A stretch of 64,000 nt of DNA from Paraphysomonas bandaiensis. Its lineage: Eukaryota > Chrysophyceae. The stretch is from NCBI GenBank assembly GCA_965644295.1, contig CBFFRP010000001.1, positions 1 to 64,000 on the forward strand. The letters run 5' to 3'. Both the position numbers and the translations under genes were made by a program. The notes under the pieces are model-generated. The model saw nothing but the letters and a program-made list of their open reading frames with translations. It searched no databases and was not told the DNA's origin. Each line of letters starts with the position of its first letter. Within the stretch, counting starts at the first letter, position 1. This document shows positions 23,025 to 34,489 of the stretch, one piece after another.

Positions 23025-23588
23025 GTTACGATAAGTTATCTATACACAGCACAACAGAGGAGAGGAGAGGCAAAGGATGATTGTCAAGGCCTCGATGAAG
23101 AAGCAGTGTACAGCACTCCCTCCCAGTGACCTCTACTGCACAGCCTGTAATTCTATTATACTCTCTGTCTATGTCTATGTATGTATGTGTCTATGTATGT
23201 GAGTATGTGTATATATATGAAACGAAGGTCTCAGAGGACTGGAATACGGAATATACTGCTATGGTATACATGTAGTCAGTGACAGGTATACAACTGTATA
23301 TTACGGTATACATAAAGCGCGGAAGTCGTTTCATTTTTGTCTGCTTCACATGCATATACTCCCACACGTGAAGTGAAGAGAGTTAAGTTAGTACAGCCTA
23401 TCAGCGTCGAGCAGCTGAGGTAGATAGTGAGTGAAGTGACATTAGTGTTAATGAGTATCATCAGGGGACACTAGCGAATAGGTGCAGTTAAAGTGTGTGC
23501 TGTTTTTGTTGAGTGGCTCTTCAGGATATATTTCTACCTCTGTAGTTCATAGTCGCTTATATCAGTGTAGTGTCCGTATATTCATACG
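23025..23588. promoter_or_regulatory. Divergent intergenic spacer (B-box/IQ/SAM gene / ARM gene)
   Basis: A 564-bp gap between two head-to-head ATGs. It contains a degenerate 'tatgtatg' run (23168-23220), the same motif that is expanded at 38.6 kb. No transposon is present and no core promoter motif was identified. Confidence 0.45.
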
Positions 23589-26500
23589 ATGGACTCACCA
23601 GAAGTCTCTCCAGCTGTAATGTTAGACGGCATCATGCCGTACATGTTATCTTACGGCATAGTCTCCAAAGGAACCTCTCCGAGCGACCTCACAGACTCTG
23701 ACTTCAAAGACCTCGCCAATAAATTTAAAATAAAGCTTGTTGATTCAAAGTATAACAGACCTCTCAGTGTGGATCAGATCATTCGACAGCTGTGGAATCA
23801 TACGGAGCATCTCGATGTTCGTCGCGGTGGTCGCCGAGTGGGCAATGCGAGCATAGTGGTCCCCACCACACACGCAGCGGCTGATAGAGGCGGCATGAAT
23901 ATGAGTGCTACTAAAACAAAGTTTAAAGAGCTCGATAAGAACTACTTCGGACTGCCTCCTTACGCTCTCAATAGAACAGCAGAAGGGATTGTCTACCAGG
24001 TATGAGTGATTTGATTACTTCTGTCTGATGAATCAGTGTTTTGCGTTCGTATATTTGGTCTGTATTTTTCAGTTGCCTTAATAATGTTTTCTAGTGTCGT
24101 AAGCCCTACGAGCATCGTGACCTTAGTCGGGATGCAGATGCCACATCATTCAGGCGGGAGTTGGAACATGCTCTGGACTCGGAGCGACAGCAAGGGGACA
24201 CTGCTGAACACAAGAAGGCAGAGAACCATATTGCTCAGCGGAAGGTCGCAGCGGCGCTAAGTGCCATGGCCAGAAACGAAGCAATGAGATCAGTGTTCGT
24301 TTATAAGGGGGGGGTGGATGCAGTTATCAAGCTTGCCTATGAGTGTAAGTGACAGCTGTTTTTATGTATCTGCATTCACAACTGTGTTTGTGCAGCCACG
24401 GACACTGAGGTTCTCTCGTCTTGCGCCTCTAGCATAGGTAAGGTAGCAGAGTACCTCGACTATACCACCCACCTCATTGAGAAAAACGTTATTCCTCTCA
24501 CTTCTTGCCTCATTGAGAACGGGGACGAGCAGACTCGCTTCTGCACTGCCATTGCTATTTGTAATATGACTACACATGATGGCCTCGATACAACTCTTGT
24601 GAGGGCCGGGGTGATGATGCCATTGCAGTCCCTGCTCTCCAGCTCTAGGCTCGACACACTATGCTTTACGCTACTCAGCATTCACAATGTAGCCAATTGC
24701 ATGACGGCCGCAGACGCAGAAGGTGCAGTACGGTTGTGTCTCCAAGGCTGCAAACGGCTGGATTTTATGCATGACTACGAATCTGCCGATTTTATTGGAA
24801 GGCTCTTTAGAAATATGTCTCGCATGCCCCAATACGTGTCCTTACTTGGTGAGGAGGGAGTGTTGCCTGTGCTAATATCTCTTTTGGAGTGCCAGCCGGT
24901 GACAGAAATCGTGGATTCGACTTCTGAAACATTTTTTAATTTATCCATGCTGCGGAAAAACAGACGAGACATATATGGATCTGGGGTAGCCCAACAAATC
25001 ATACGCATGGTAGAACTAGGGTCTCCTCAAAGTAGAGCATACACCCTGCTTATGGTGGGAAATCTACTTGGATCTGGCCTTATTCAGGACAAGATCGCCA
25101 AGGAGGACGTGCTCAATACCGTCATTGACCTTCTGGATCCAAAGTTCAAGGAGCAGTGCCTGGCCGCGGCTTTTGTAATCAGCCATCTATCCCACAGTCT
25201 ATCTGCCGGTTCCGTCATGGTTAATAAGTGTGATGTTGTACCAAAGGTTCTCAAACTGGTGGCTGAAAGAAAACAGAACGGCATAGAGGTACATGCAGTG
25301 AGCTATTTGTGGACAGCACTTGCAAATCTAGCTCACAAGGATACTCTCTTTGATAAAGTTATGGAAGAGAAGACGCTCGCCACCACACTTGCAGAAGAGG
25401 CTACAAACGGCGATCAGCAAGAAATAGTGGCCCAGCTGATGCTTAATATGTCGGAGCATGCCGAGCTCTACACTATTGTGGGGGATAAGGTTTTCGCGAA
25501 GCTTGTGTTGTCTTTCAAAACGTTATTCATACGCGGGGACACATCTGATATACGCAAGACATCTATATGTATTCTGATTAATTTGGCGATCTGTATCCCG
25601 GAATCTCGGGCGATTACATTGGGGAATGACCTGGTGGATATTCTTGAGGAGAGTGGATTGGACAGCCCCGAGCTGAATCATAAATTTATCACCCTGTTGT
25701 ATCTTATTTCGTGCGAGCCGACCCTCTGCCCTAAGCTGGTGGACTTTGGGGTACAGCGAATGCTCATGACGGTCGTAAAGACGGTTACCGATGAGGGAAG
25801 AGATGTGATCGCCGCTATTCTGCACAATCTTTCTTTGAAGCGCGCTCTACTAGGTACAGGAGTTCTAGGCTCACTTGTATCGTTTTTACGTAACTGCAAG
25901 TCCATACGAGTGCTCTGGGTATCCCGTGCTATTGCCAATATGTCGTCTTACCCCAGATCACGGGCGATTCTTTCGAAGGAGAAGAAACTCGTTCCATGCC
26001 TGTCAGGTATAATGCGTACGGGGTCGCAGGAGGCAGACAGAGTTCAGCACTACTGTGCTTTGGCTATATGCAATATCTTTGGAAGTCACCTAGACAAGTC
26101 GATAGTAGATAACTTAATCAAGAATGGCACAGTGGTTGACCTAGTGGTTGTGACCCTTCTCCGAGTGAATTCTATTACCACTAAGGAGGCATTGGGCAAG
26201 GCTCTCTTTAATCTCTTGTCTAGGGGCGACGTGAGAGAAGAGCTGGTGAAACTTGATGTCTTGGAGGCATTAATTGAGCTCAGCCGCATTGAGCTGAGCG
26301 AGTTGCTAGAACTCTCTGTCAAGAGCGTGTTCAATATCTCTTGTGAAACGAAGAGATACGCGAAGAAGCTAGAGGCTCTGAAAGTTCCACACGCGATGAT
26401 ATCACGCATGGTGATCAACCCTGAGCTACAAGGGGCAAGAGCGACGACAACCGTTAAAATAACTTGTGGTAAAGCCATTGCAAATATGAGCTTCGATAAT

Positions 26501-29094
26501 GAGCTGGCAACAGCAATGACTCATGAAAAGGTGAGTGAAAATTATGTATTCACATTCCCACTAATACTTTATCACGTAGTTGGCTGAGGCCTGCAATGCC
26601 ATTAATAATCTAAAGTCTGATGAGGCCCGCTATTGTGCCGCAGTCACTGTGTTTAATGTGTCATTTCTCGACAATTGTATGGCTCTAGCAAATTCTGTGG
26701 CTGTACCGATGCTAGTCTCTATTTTACAAAGGTAGACTGCTATTGATGTGACTGCGGTGTGTTTGGTAGAATATGTAGACTGATATCTCAATCTCACCCT
26801 CTACTTTCTCTTCGATATTTATTTTACCTTTCTCATATGTGCAGCGGCCCCATTCTATGCACCCAATTGGCAGTTGCTGCGCTTTGCAATTTCTCTCTTC
26901 ATGAGGTTTTTATGGATCAGTTGTCTTCTCTTGCTTTGGCCCCCCTCATAAAGGCTATATCTGCCGCACACTTAGACTCAACAGTAAAAATAGACATAGT
27001 GTATTTCATATACAACGTGACGACTGCGTTTGAACCTAGCCACAAGGTAGCAATTGAGGGGGGAGTGATAGTAGCGATGGCCAAGATCGTGAAAGTTCAC
27101 ACCGACGAGCAAATTATTGGTAAGCATAAAAAGTATAGCTGGAACGTTGGTGATTAATTCTGATTGTATGCTTTTAACTAGGAATGGTGGGGCGAATACT
27201 GAAAGAAGTATGTATGGAGGACACGCTGTCTAGGCGGTTGTTGGCGGATGGGGTTATGCCAATTATTTTAAAGCTCGCTAAGTACGAATACCCTAGTCTT
27301 AAACTCGACCTTGCCAGTGCTATGTGCAGTATGTCTGTGACACCAGATACTTCACTCAAAATGCTTAAGTTGGAAGCTATTGATATTCTCTTTTGGCTGA
27401 CTCTTCACGATTGCTTGAACATGTATGATCCTATCAGGAAATATGTAGCGAGGACAGTCCGGAATTTTACAATTCAACTTGAGGATGCGCTATATATGTC
27501 CAAAGAGGAGCGGTTCATATCTGTCATCAAAGTACTCTGCAAGTCTACAAATGACGATGTCTTGTGGCAGACAGCGGTTGTCGTATATAATATGCTTAAT
27601 TCACCTTCTGTGGTCCGGGCTCCTGATGGTTCTATACTAGGGGGCAAGAAGGTCGAGGTCCTTTCTCGAGATTGCAAGGACACTCTGGTACAGTGTACTG
27701 CATTGCATATTTATGTTCCTTATATATACTGTCCAGCTGAAACGGGGAGTAATTCAAATAATATTTGATCTGGCGGCTACCGGGTCTGATTCCGTAAAGC
27801 ACTTGTGCTCAGCCTCGTTGCATTCTGTCGCGGGTAGATTGATTACGCACTGTTACTACGTTTGCTTGATAACCTGTTGTACAGAGCACATTCCGAATAG
27901 CGATGATCCGGCTGTGCTGCAGCTTATCATGGCCTTGTTGGACGCTGATGGTATGCTTCAACCCGTTTTTTTCCTTGTCATCACGTTTCCCTGTTTGTGG
28001 TATCAGGTGATCAGTTCGGGGAGGTGGGAGACAGAGTTGCGAATGACCTACCGTATAGCCAAGTAGCCACACCACACGGAACCGACTTTTCTCACACCGA
28101 AACCGGATTCACAGGCAACTGGCAGCCCCTATCCTGTGAAGTGGACAGTATTTTCAAGGTAACCAATGCAGATACAGGGCAGGGTGTGTGTAACTTCATT
28201 TAATATAAATCGTATATATGGAGCTTGTATTCTACTGTTGACTACACCTCATGTGACTGTCCTGTGTAGCCGGCTTCAATCCCAATGGAAGTCTCAGGTT
28301 CCGCTGGGTATGACACTAAGCCATTAACTAGCGGAATAGTTGCTCTTGAGCAACCTGTGAGATTTAAAGGTGAAGACTTTGGCTCGTTCCGAGGGGAGAG
28401 CCGCCCCTCAACCAGCCAAGTGGAGACTATTCACCACGATGATGATCCTCTGGAAGAGAGTGAAACTGATGACCCTCAAGGCGGTGATCCACATGCAACA
28501 TTAACGTCTCAAGAAGGTTCGATGTTTTACAATAAGGCCATCGGTCGAATCTAAGGTATATTCCTTCGCAGGTGGAAATCAACGAGTCCGATTCAGAGAC
28601 GTACAAGGAGTTGTGACAGGATTTTCTGATGATGAGTCCACCAATCCTAACGACGCTATTAGAGCCCCTGATATATCACCCAGAGGTCCCTCTGCTAGTG
28701 GCACCCCCAAAGGTGGGACTGGTCGGAAAGACCTGAGAAGGAAAAGTAGTAGCGGAATAAAGAGCCCAGGCAGACATAAAAAACAAGTGTGGGAGGAAAG
28801 CGGGCGGGTATGTCTCACTTATCCCATTAAGTGTGCTTTGTGGCGTGGAATCAATACTCACTTACATTTCTGTCTTGTAGTCATCCACGGCCTCGGTACT
28901 TCCTTCTATCCTCAACCTCTCTGCAGACAAGCCACAAGTTCCATCTGTGAGTTTTACACTTCTTTGTCTGGCTGGACTAAATGGTTGTGCAGGATACGCT
29001 TGGGGCGTTACAAGGCACCGAGTATAAGCCGAAGTCTCCAAAGCATATGGTCAGCGTACAGAGATCATTTTCTGGGGCCCGCATCATGTCATAA
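23589..29094 (+). CDS. Large armadillo-repeat protein, 1564 aa
   Basis: Thirteen exons: 23589-23999, 24095-24344, 24396-26530, 26580-26731, 26845-27119, 27182-27687, 27737-27833, 27885-27950, 28007-28158, 28270-28516, 28572-28807, 28881-28946, 28993-29094. Every junction keeps phase, and the total is a multiple of three. After about 200 residues of mixed sequence the protein is a long array of ARM/HEAT-type helices with recurrent 'A..NMS', 'ALANLAHK', 'ALCNFSLHE', 'AIANMSFD' signatures, to about residue 1270. The C-terminal 300 residues are polar, rich in Ser, Pro, Asp and Lys, and probably disordered. ARM arrays bind partner proteins; no catalytic motif is seen. Similar large ARM proteins exist in flagellated protists, but I cannot name an orthologue. 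The small 3' exons (66-102 nt) are the least certain. Confidence 0.88.
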
Positions 29095-29214
29095 TCGAGT
29101 GATGTAGCATAGTAATATAGTGTGATTGTGTGTATTGTGCTTGCCAACACTACGAAATATTTCCTTTTGATGTACAGGAATAGTTTTTAATAACCACAAC
29201 TTTTACCAACAATA

Positions 29215-29424
29215 GTGAATGTCTTATTTTTAGCAATAGGCGTTTAAGAATAAGTGCTTAAGTCAGATATGCTACTATTTAGCGCTACGAAAGCTGCTTG
29301 TGCGTCACCGCAAGCACCAAGGTGCAACCACTTTCGCTCTATCAATCAAAGCTCAACGCAAACGTAGTGAGCAAGCAGAATGTTGATATTCCTGACACCT
29401 GTTAACTTCAGGGTTATTTGAATC
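29215..29424 (+). mobile_element. TIR element, left end, interrupted
   Basis: Starts with 'gtgaatgtcttatttttagc' after TA. The subterminal block in inverted sense (gcacc-aa-ggtgc near 29320) and 'gcaagcagaatgttgatat' follow. The family sequence stops at about 29424, where a 'cagggccggt' sequence begins that looks like a hAT terminal repeat. The right half is missing. Confidence 0.7.
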
Positions 29425-30350
29425 CTTACGGCAGGGCCGGTAACCATGAATGGCCCATTAATGGTAGTCCAGTTCCCGGCAATTATAATGGCATTAATGA
29501 ATAATGTCCCGGCAATTATAATGGCCATTAATGACCATTAATACCTACTAATTTAAAGTAGGTAGCACCACTCATATAATAGATAGTGTTGTACTCCCTT
29601 AATTACTAATTTTTAGTTAAATAGCAGACTACAAATTTTAAATACTTCTTGCTCTCTACGGGCACATCAGGATCTTCTTGCAGGGCTTTATGGAGGGTAT
29701 AAACATCCCACAACATGTAATTGGCTCGTAAGAATAGCAACAATTCTAGACGATATGGATTCATGTTTCTACGCTCAGGTGTCATAATCAACTTTGCACC
29801 ACTGAAGAGCCTCTCAACAACATTAGATTGTGCTTCAATATGAAGCAAACAGCGGTAGTTGGACTCATAGGTACCAAGTCGGCGCTGTCCAGAACACGCT
29901 GTGTAAAATCAGTTCCTTTACTCTCGTCCTCATTATTTCTGTCGGGTACACCAACCTCCATCATGGATGAATCCAGTTGCAAATGTCTAATTTTTTTTCT
30001 ATGAAGTATGTCACTATGATATGTAGTGATAATATAGGATGACTTCTACATAGTGCTCTTCTCTCATTGCCTGTCAACTCTTTTTCATCGTTCCCTTGAA
30101 TTTTAGCCACTCGCTCAGGAAACTATTCTCTAAATTTACAGAGCATTGAGAAGATAGTGAACAAAACGTTGCCACAGAGTGCCTGTAGAGTTGCATGAAT
30201 ATTGTTGTCTAATATTGTTTAGAGTTTCTTCGGAGTATAGAGGACATACTATATATTATATTCTATATTATCTTAAAAACACTCAGTTCTATATATAGCA
30301 GTATAGGTCATTAATGGTAGTCCGGCTATTCGTCCCGGCATTTATCTATC
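29425..30350. other. hAT-derived and unclassified AT-rich sequence
   Basis: Holds the hAT remnant plus two close copies of 'cccggcaattataatgg' (29477-29530). A related 'cattaatggtagtccgg' word recurs at about 30309. From 29983 to 30300 nothing else is recognised. Confidence 0.5.
29606..29982 (-). pseudogene. hAT-family transposase C-terminal remnant
   Basis: The reverse-strand frame (29848-29606) contains 'NVVERLFSGAKLIMTPERR', then 'NPYRLELLLFLRANYMLWD'. This is the typical hAT dimerisation domain at the C-terminus of the transposase. Upstream homologous sequence continues in another frame (to about 29982), so there is at least one frameshift, and nothing of the catalytic core is visible. 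The putative left terminus is 'cagggccggt' at about 29425. Dead element. Confidence 0.75.
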
Positions 30351-30353
30351 CAC

Positions 30354-30715
30354 CCGCCCACCGGTTCACCCGATTACCATCTTGTATGACCATATAGATC
30401 ACACACAGAATACGTGAGATCCACCCTACAGGCCCATCCGTGTTTGCCTTCACTAAGATTGAGCGGGATATCTCACAGCTATGCATGACTTATGTATGTA
30501 TTTTGCGCAGATTTAGCACAGTCATGTTCACCTCCCGCCCACCGGTTCACCCGATTACCATCTTGTATGACCATATAGATCACACACAGAATACGTGAGA
30601 TCCACCCTACAGGCCCATCCGTGTTTGCCTTCACTAAGATTGAGCGGGATATCTCACAGCTATGCATGACTTATGTATGTATTTTGCGCAGATTTAGCAC
30701 AGTCATGTTCACCTC
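30354..30715 (+). repeat. Tandem duplication of a 181-bp unit
   Basis: Bases 30354-30534 and 30535-30715 are practically identical: 'cccgcccaccggttcaccc' to 'agcacagtcatgttcacctc'. The second copy leads directly into the GC-rich minisatellite. Confidence 0.9.
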
Positions 30716-31130
30716 CCCGCCCCCTATCCATCTCCTCCCCACCCCCAGTCCATCTCCTCCCCGCCCCCTATCCATCTCCTCCCCGCCCCCAGTCCATCTC
30801 CTCCCCACCCCCAGTCCATCTCCTCCCCGCCCCCAGTCCATCTCCTCCCCGCCCCCAGTCCATCTCCTCCCCGCCCCCAGTCCATCAGTCCATCTCCTCC
30901 CCACCCCCAGTCCATCTCCTCCCCGCCCCCAGTCCATCTCCTCCCCGCCCCCAGTCCATCTCCTCCCCGCCCCCAGTCCATCAGTCCATCTCCTCCCCGC
31001 CCCCAGTCCATCTCCTCCCCACCCCTTATCCATCTCCTCCCCACCCCCTATCCATCTCCTCCCCGCCCCCAGTCCATCTCCTCCCCGCCCCCTATCCATC
31101 TCCTCCCCACCATCAGTCCATCTCCTCCCC
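30716..31130 (+). repeat. GC-rich 22-bp minisatellite
   Basis: About 18-19 units of 'ccatctcctccccgccccc' plus 'agt' or 'tat', with occasional short extra 'ccatcagt' units. The + strand is C-rich and the - strand G-rich, with runs of four to five G per unit, so G-quadruplexes are possible on the - strand. Open frames through it (Pro/Ser-rich or Gly/Arg-rich) follow from the lack of stops in the unit and are not evidence of a gene. Confidence 0.92.
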
Positions 31131-31316
31131 TGGCGGTCCCCTGACAGAGATCTCGAGCAACACGCGTCCACTCATTTGTAATACTCATTAAGATCACATG
31201 ACAACCAAATCAACCCACTGCACTGCCAAGCAAAGACAATACTCCTAATGCTCATTAAGTGTCTCTGCAGTCTTACAAGAAAATGAATGGAAGATTCTTG
31301 ATTTTGTTGTTATTCG

Positions 31317-31377
31317 TAGCATGAAAATACGTGGTTTTAGAACAGGATTATCCTCGAAACCGAGGGTTTTCATGCTA
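31317..31377. other. Imperfect inverted repeat upstream of the PH/DUF1336 gene
   Basis: The arm 31317-31338 (tagcatgaaaatacgtggtt...) pairs imperfectly with 31357-31377 (aaaccgagggttttcatgcta) around an 18-base loop. It lies about 310 bp before the start codon of the PH/DUF1336 gene. It could be a regulatory hairpin or a small relic; the role is unknown. Confidence 0.5.
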
Positions 31378-31689
31378 TAACAACTAACAGAGGGGATATG
31401 AACGGGGAATATCTAGGAATACTGTTGTACATGATATACAGTATGTATACTTGTAGGAATTCCAACACACATGTATGAAGTACTGCTGTGCCTGTACCTA
31501 TAGATCGCTATGTACAGCAGCAGTATACCGTATAGAGCAGTACATCCGAGCCGCACTTCTGTCTGCTGCTGTGCACTTGTAGTGTACACACACATATATA
31601 CACACATATCACAGTTAACAATAGAATTATTCGACTCCATAACTGATCCAGTCACACCTGTGTACCCCTCTATACCCCACAACACACAC

Positions 31690-33698
31690 ATGAGCTCACC
31701 TGATTCTGAAGCAGGATGTTTGTTGAGATCGCAGAGCAGTGAGAGAGACAGAGAGACGAAGAAGACACGCAGTTTATCTATAGGCGGGGAGCACGATGAG
31801 ATGTCCGGCTATCTTCACAAGAGAAGGGGAGGGTTTGGTCGTCATATGCCCAACGCCTGGCAGATGAGATACTTCACACTGAGAGACGGCATCATGTATT
31901 ACTATGAGGGCTCGGGAGGAGACGCCAAACCACGAGGAAAGATTGACTTAAAGTCAGAGACGTGTGCTTTCGTTAATGGCGTGTCTATTGATGGCGCCCC
32001 CACCATATATACGATGCAGATTATTCCAGGAGGATATGAAGAGAAGTGGAAGCTGTGTGCGCAAACTAAAGACGATATGGAGCTGTGGGTGACAGCGATC
32101 ATGAAACATATAACTGATGAGCGCAAACGCAAACCAGCTCCTCTTAACCTTAAGGAATATGCCTCTGATGATGAAGATAATGGGGAGAGTGTTCATGGTG
32201 CGTCGGAGCATGGTGCTGCATTAATGGCTAGCCGCAGCGTTCCTCCACCTCCTTTACCAGCAGACGCAACGCGGAAAGCGCCAGCAACATCTGATATTGG
32301 TAAAGGCAAAAGCAAGCGTCGCCTAAAATTGCAGACTGAGAATAGCGCTGAATCAGATGAAATGGAATTTATACTAGTGCTGGTCATAGTTAACCTATGT
32401 TTTCTCTTCGCCTACACGTCAACCAACCTATTGCTAGTCCTAGGTTACATCGCCACGGCAAATGTAGTTGTGGCGAGAACTTTGCAGTTGAGGTCGTTTC
32501 GTTTGAAGCAACAGCATAGCCATCACCAACAACACATATCATCCCTACAGAGTGCACAATCTACAGTGTCTGCTTCTGGTGATGGAAATAAGAATGGTGT
32601 TCGGAAAGGCTCGGACCCTGTGTCGACGGCACCCAGGGAAGCCCCGGTTCCAGGCACCACTATGAGCCAGATAACAGATGGGGTTCCACCGCACGTGCCC
32701 ACTCACTCCTGGAATGTGTGCGACCATTCCACGTTTAATGTACGTGTGGGGCCGGACTACGCTCGGAACAAGAAGAAGGGTCCCTCCGGCCCACCTATAT
32801 ATGAACCATTCGCGGTGGACACGTTTTGGTAAGTACCCATAAACTCCATCAAGTTGTTTCTAATAGTTTTTAAGTGCGAAAAACCGTATCGATCACGTTG
32901 CACAGCATATAAAGCTTCCCAATACTGATGACATAGACACACACAATGAATTTGTACCACCTCTGCTCATGGTTCAGATTCAAATGCCTTCCGATGCTCC
33001 CCCACTCTTCGGGGCTGTTGAGGATGGTCCAGGCTGGGCGATTGTGATGTACTTCAAAATATCTGATGTAAGTACTTTTTATTGGGCAGCGTTATTTCCA
33101 TGTAATTTTATCGTGGTGCAGCGGGCTATTGAGGAATTAAAGGATTTGTCTACTGCATCTCCTGCCGTCAAGTTATTTGCAAAGTACTGCCAGTACGCAG
33201 AGAGTGATCCAGCTTGGAGAGGACGTTTCAAAGTAAGAAAGTTAATAGTACCCTTCTGCTGTAAATCGATAATATTTGTATAAGGTAATAAACTACTGTT
33301 CGAATCTCGAGGAAATGGGTGTTCCAAGTGTCATAATGTCTTATAACGCGAAGCCTGTGTTAATTCGTCGCACTGGATCAATATTTCGTGGAAACGGCAG
33401 CAGCCGTTATCTCGAGATCGATATTCACGTACATAAGTTTGCCAATCTTGCTAAGAAGAGTATTCACGCACTTTCGTCGCGTTGTGGACTGATGTATATG
33501 CAAATTGGATTTGTTGTGGAAGGTCGTGAAGATGATGAGCTTCCGGAAACTCTCTTTGCTTGCGTTGGCGTGAACAGACCTGAGGAGGACCAGGTGAGCA
33601 GCTTGTAGCAGTTCTTTAGAATTGAAGTAATGTTATTTATGTACGCTGGCCAGGCTGAATTTTTGTTTGACCCTCCTGAAGATGACGCTGATATTTAA
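31690..33698 (+). CDS. PH domain + DUF1336 (EDR2-like) protein with internal TM segment
   Basis: Five exons: 31690-32828, 32875-33067, 33122-33232, 33285-33593, 33654-33698; 598 aa. The ATG at 31690 is the first that gives a compact N-terminus; the frame is open further upstream. A PH domain spans about 38-140 ('MSGYLHKRRGG', 'RYFTLRDGIMYYYEG', 'ELWVTAIMKHI'). A hydrophobic hairpin lies at about 225-262 ('FILVLVIVNLCFLF'). DUF1336 runs from about 340 to 590: 'FNVRVGPDYARNKKKGPSG', then 'RIDHVAQHIKLP' after splicing, then 'YLEIDIHVHKFA', 'GFVVEGREDDELPE'. Plant EDR2-type proteins have a START lipid-binding domain between PH and DUF1336; no START is visible here. A membrane and phosphoinositide-linked role is inferred from the domains. 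Confidence 0.88.
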
Positions 33699-34009
33699 AT
33701 TCTGCGCACTGAACAGAATGATACGAAGTTGACCGTGTTTGTATAATGGTACTGCTCTGCGCGAGTGGTATATATACGTTCCCGGATTATTCAACTGCTG
33801 TTTCCGTGCATACGAAATAGTATAGATCGTAGTGCCATTGAATATATTGAGAATCAGTGTAATTGCTCACAATTAGTGTCGCGTATTGAGAGCTGGAAGT
33901 GCAAATATAATAAACGAGAACATTTAAGGTTAATGGAAGTTTAGATCAGCAGTTTACAATAAAGTACCGAGGGATTGTATAATTCGATAGCCTAGTTATT
34001 TTACTATTA
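33699..34009. other. 3' flank of the PH/DUF1336 gene, nothing recognised
   Basis: AT-rich sequence up to the first TIR-element terminus. No ORF or repeat assigned. Confidence 0.4.
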
Positions 34010-34487
34010 CTGAATGCCTTATTATTGGTAATAGGCATCTAAGAGCCCGAAGTATATAGCATTGCAAATCAGCTATCTAGTACTTTGTTCGAGTTGGACA
34101 TTTCACTGAAGTTAACTTTGCTCTACATGTAAACCTTAATCCTGCTATGTTGAACACAATGCACTTTCGTGTAAGAAATTATAATTATTATTCTGAACAC
34201 TTCACTACATATTCGTGTAACATATGCTGAAACATCTGTTCTCAGCAACATCTGTTTATCATATGTTCATCAGTCACTTGTATATCTTGTATAGTCACAC
34301 ATCAATAACTGAATTTAATTCCTTTGTACCTATAATCACCCGTTACACCTATGAGTTGACTTCACCTATTGCACACTATTAACTCACTTCAATTGCACAA
34401 TATAGATCACATCATATCGCAGAACTCAACATGCTTAGCTCTGATATCCTACTATTTAACGCTACGAAAGCTGCTTGCGCATCACAG
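34010..34487 (+). mobile_element. TIR element, left part, interrupted by another copy
   Basis: Starts after TA with 'tgaatgccttattattggta', a diverged form of the family terminus. It runs to the subterminal 'aacgctacgaaagctgcttg' block (about 34457-34480), where a second element of the same family is inserted. Confidence 0.6.
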
Positions 34488-34489
34488 TA

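Noticed and set aside
30621-31191. Pro/Ser-rich and Gly/Arg-rich open frames
   Set aside because: Produced by the 22-bp GC-rich minisatellite; they occur in several frames and on both strands with no unique domain.
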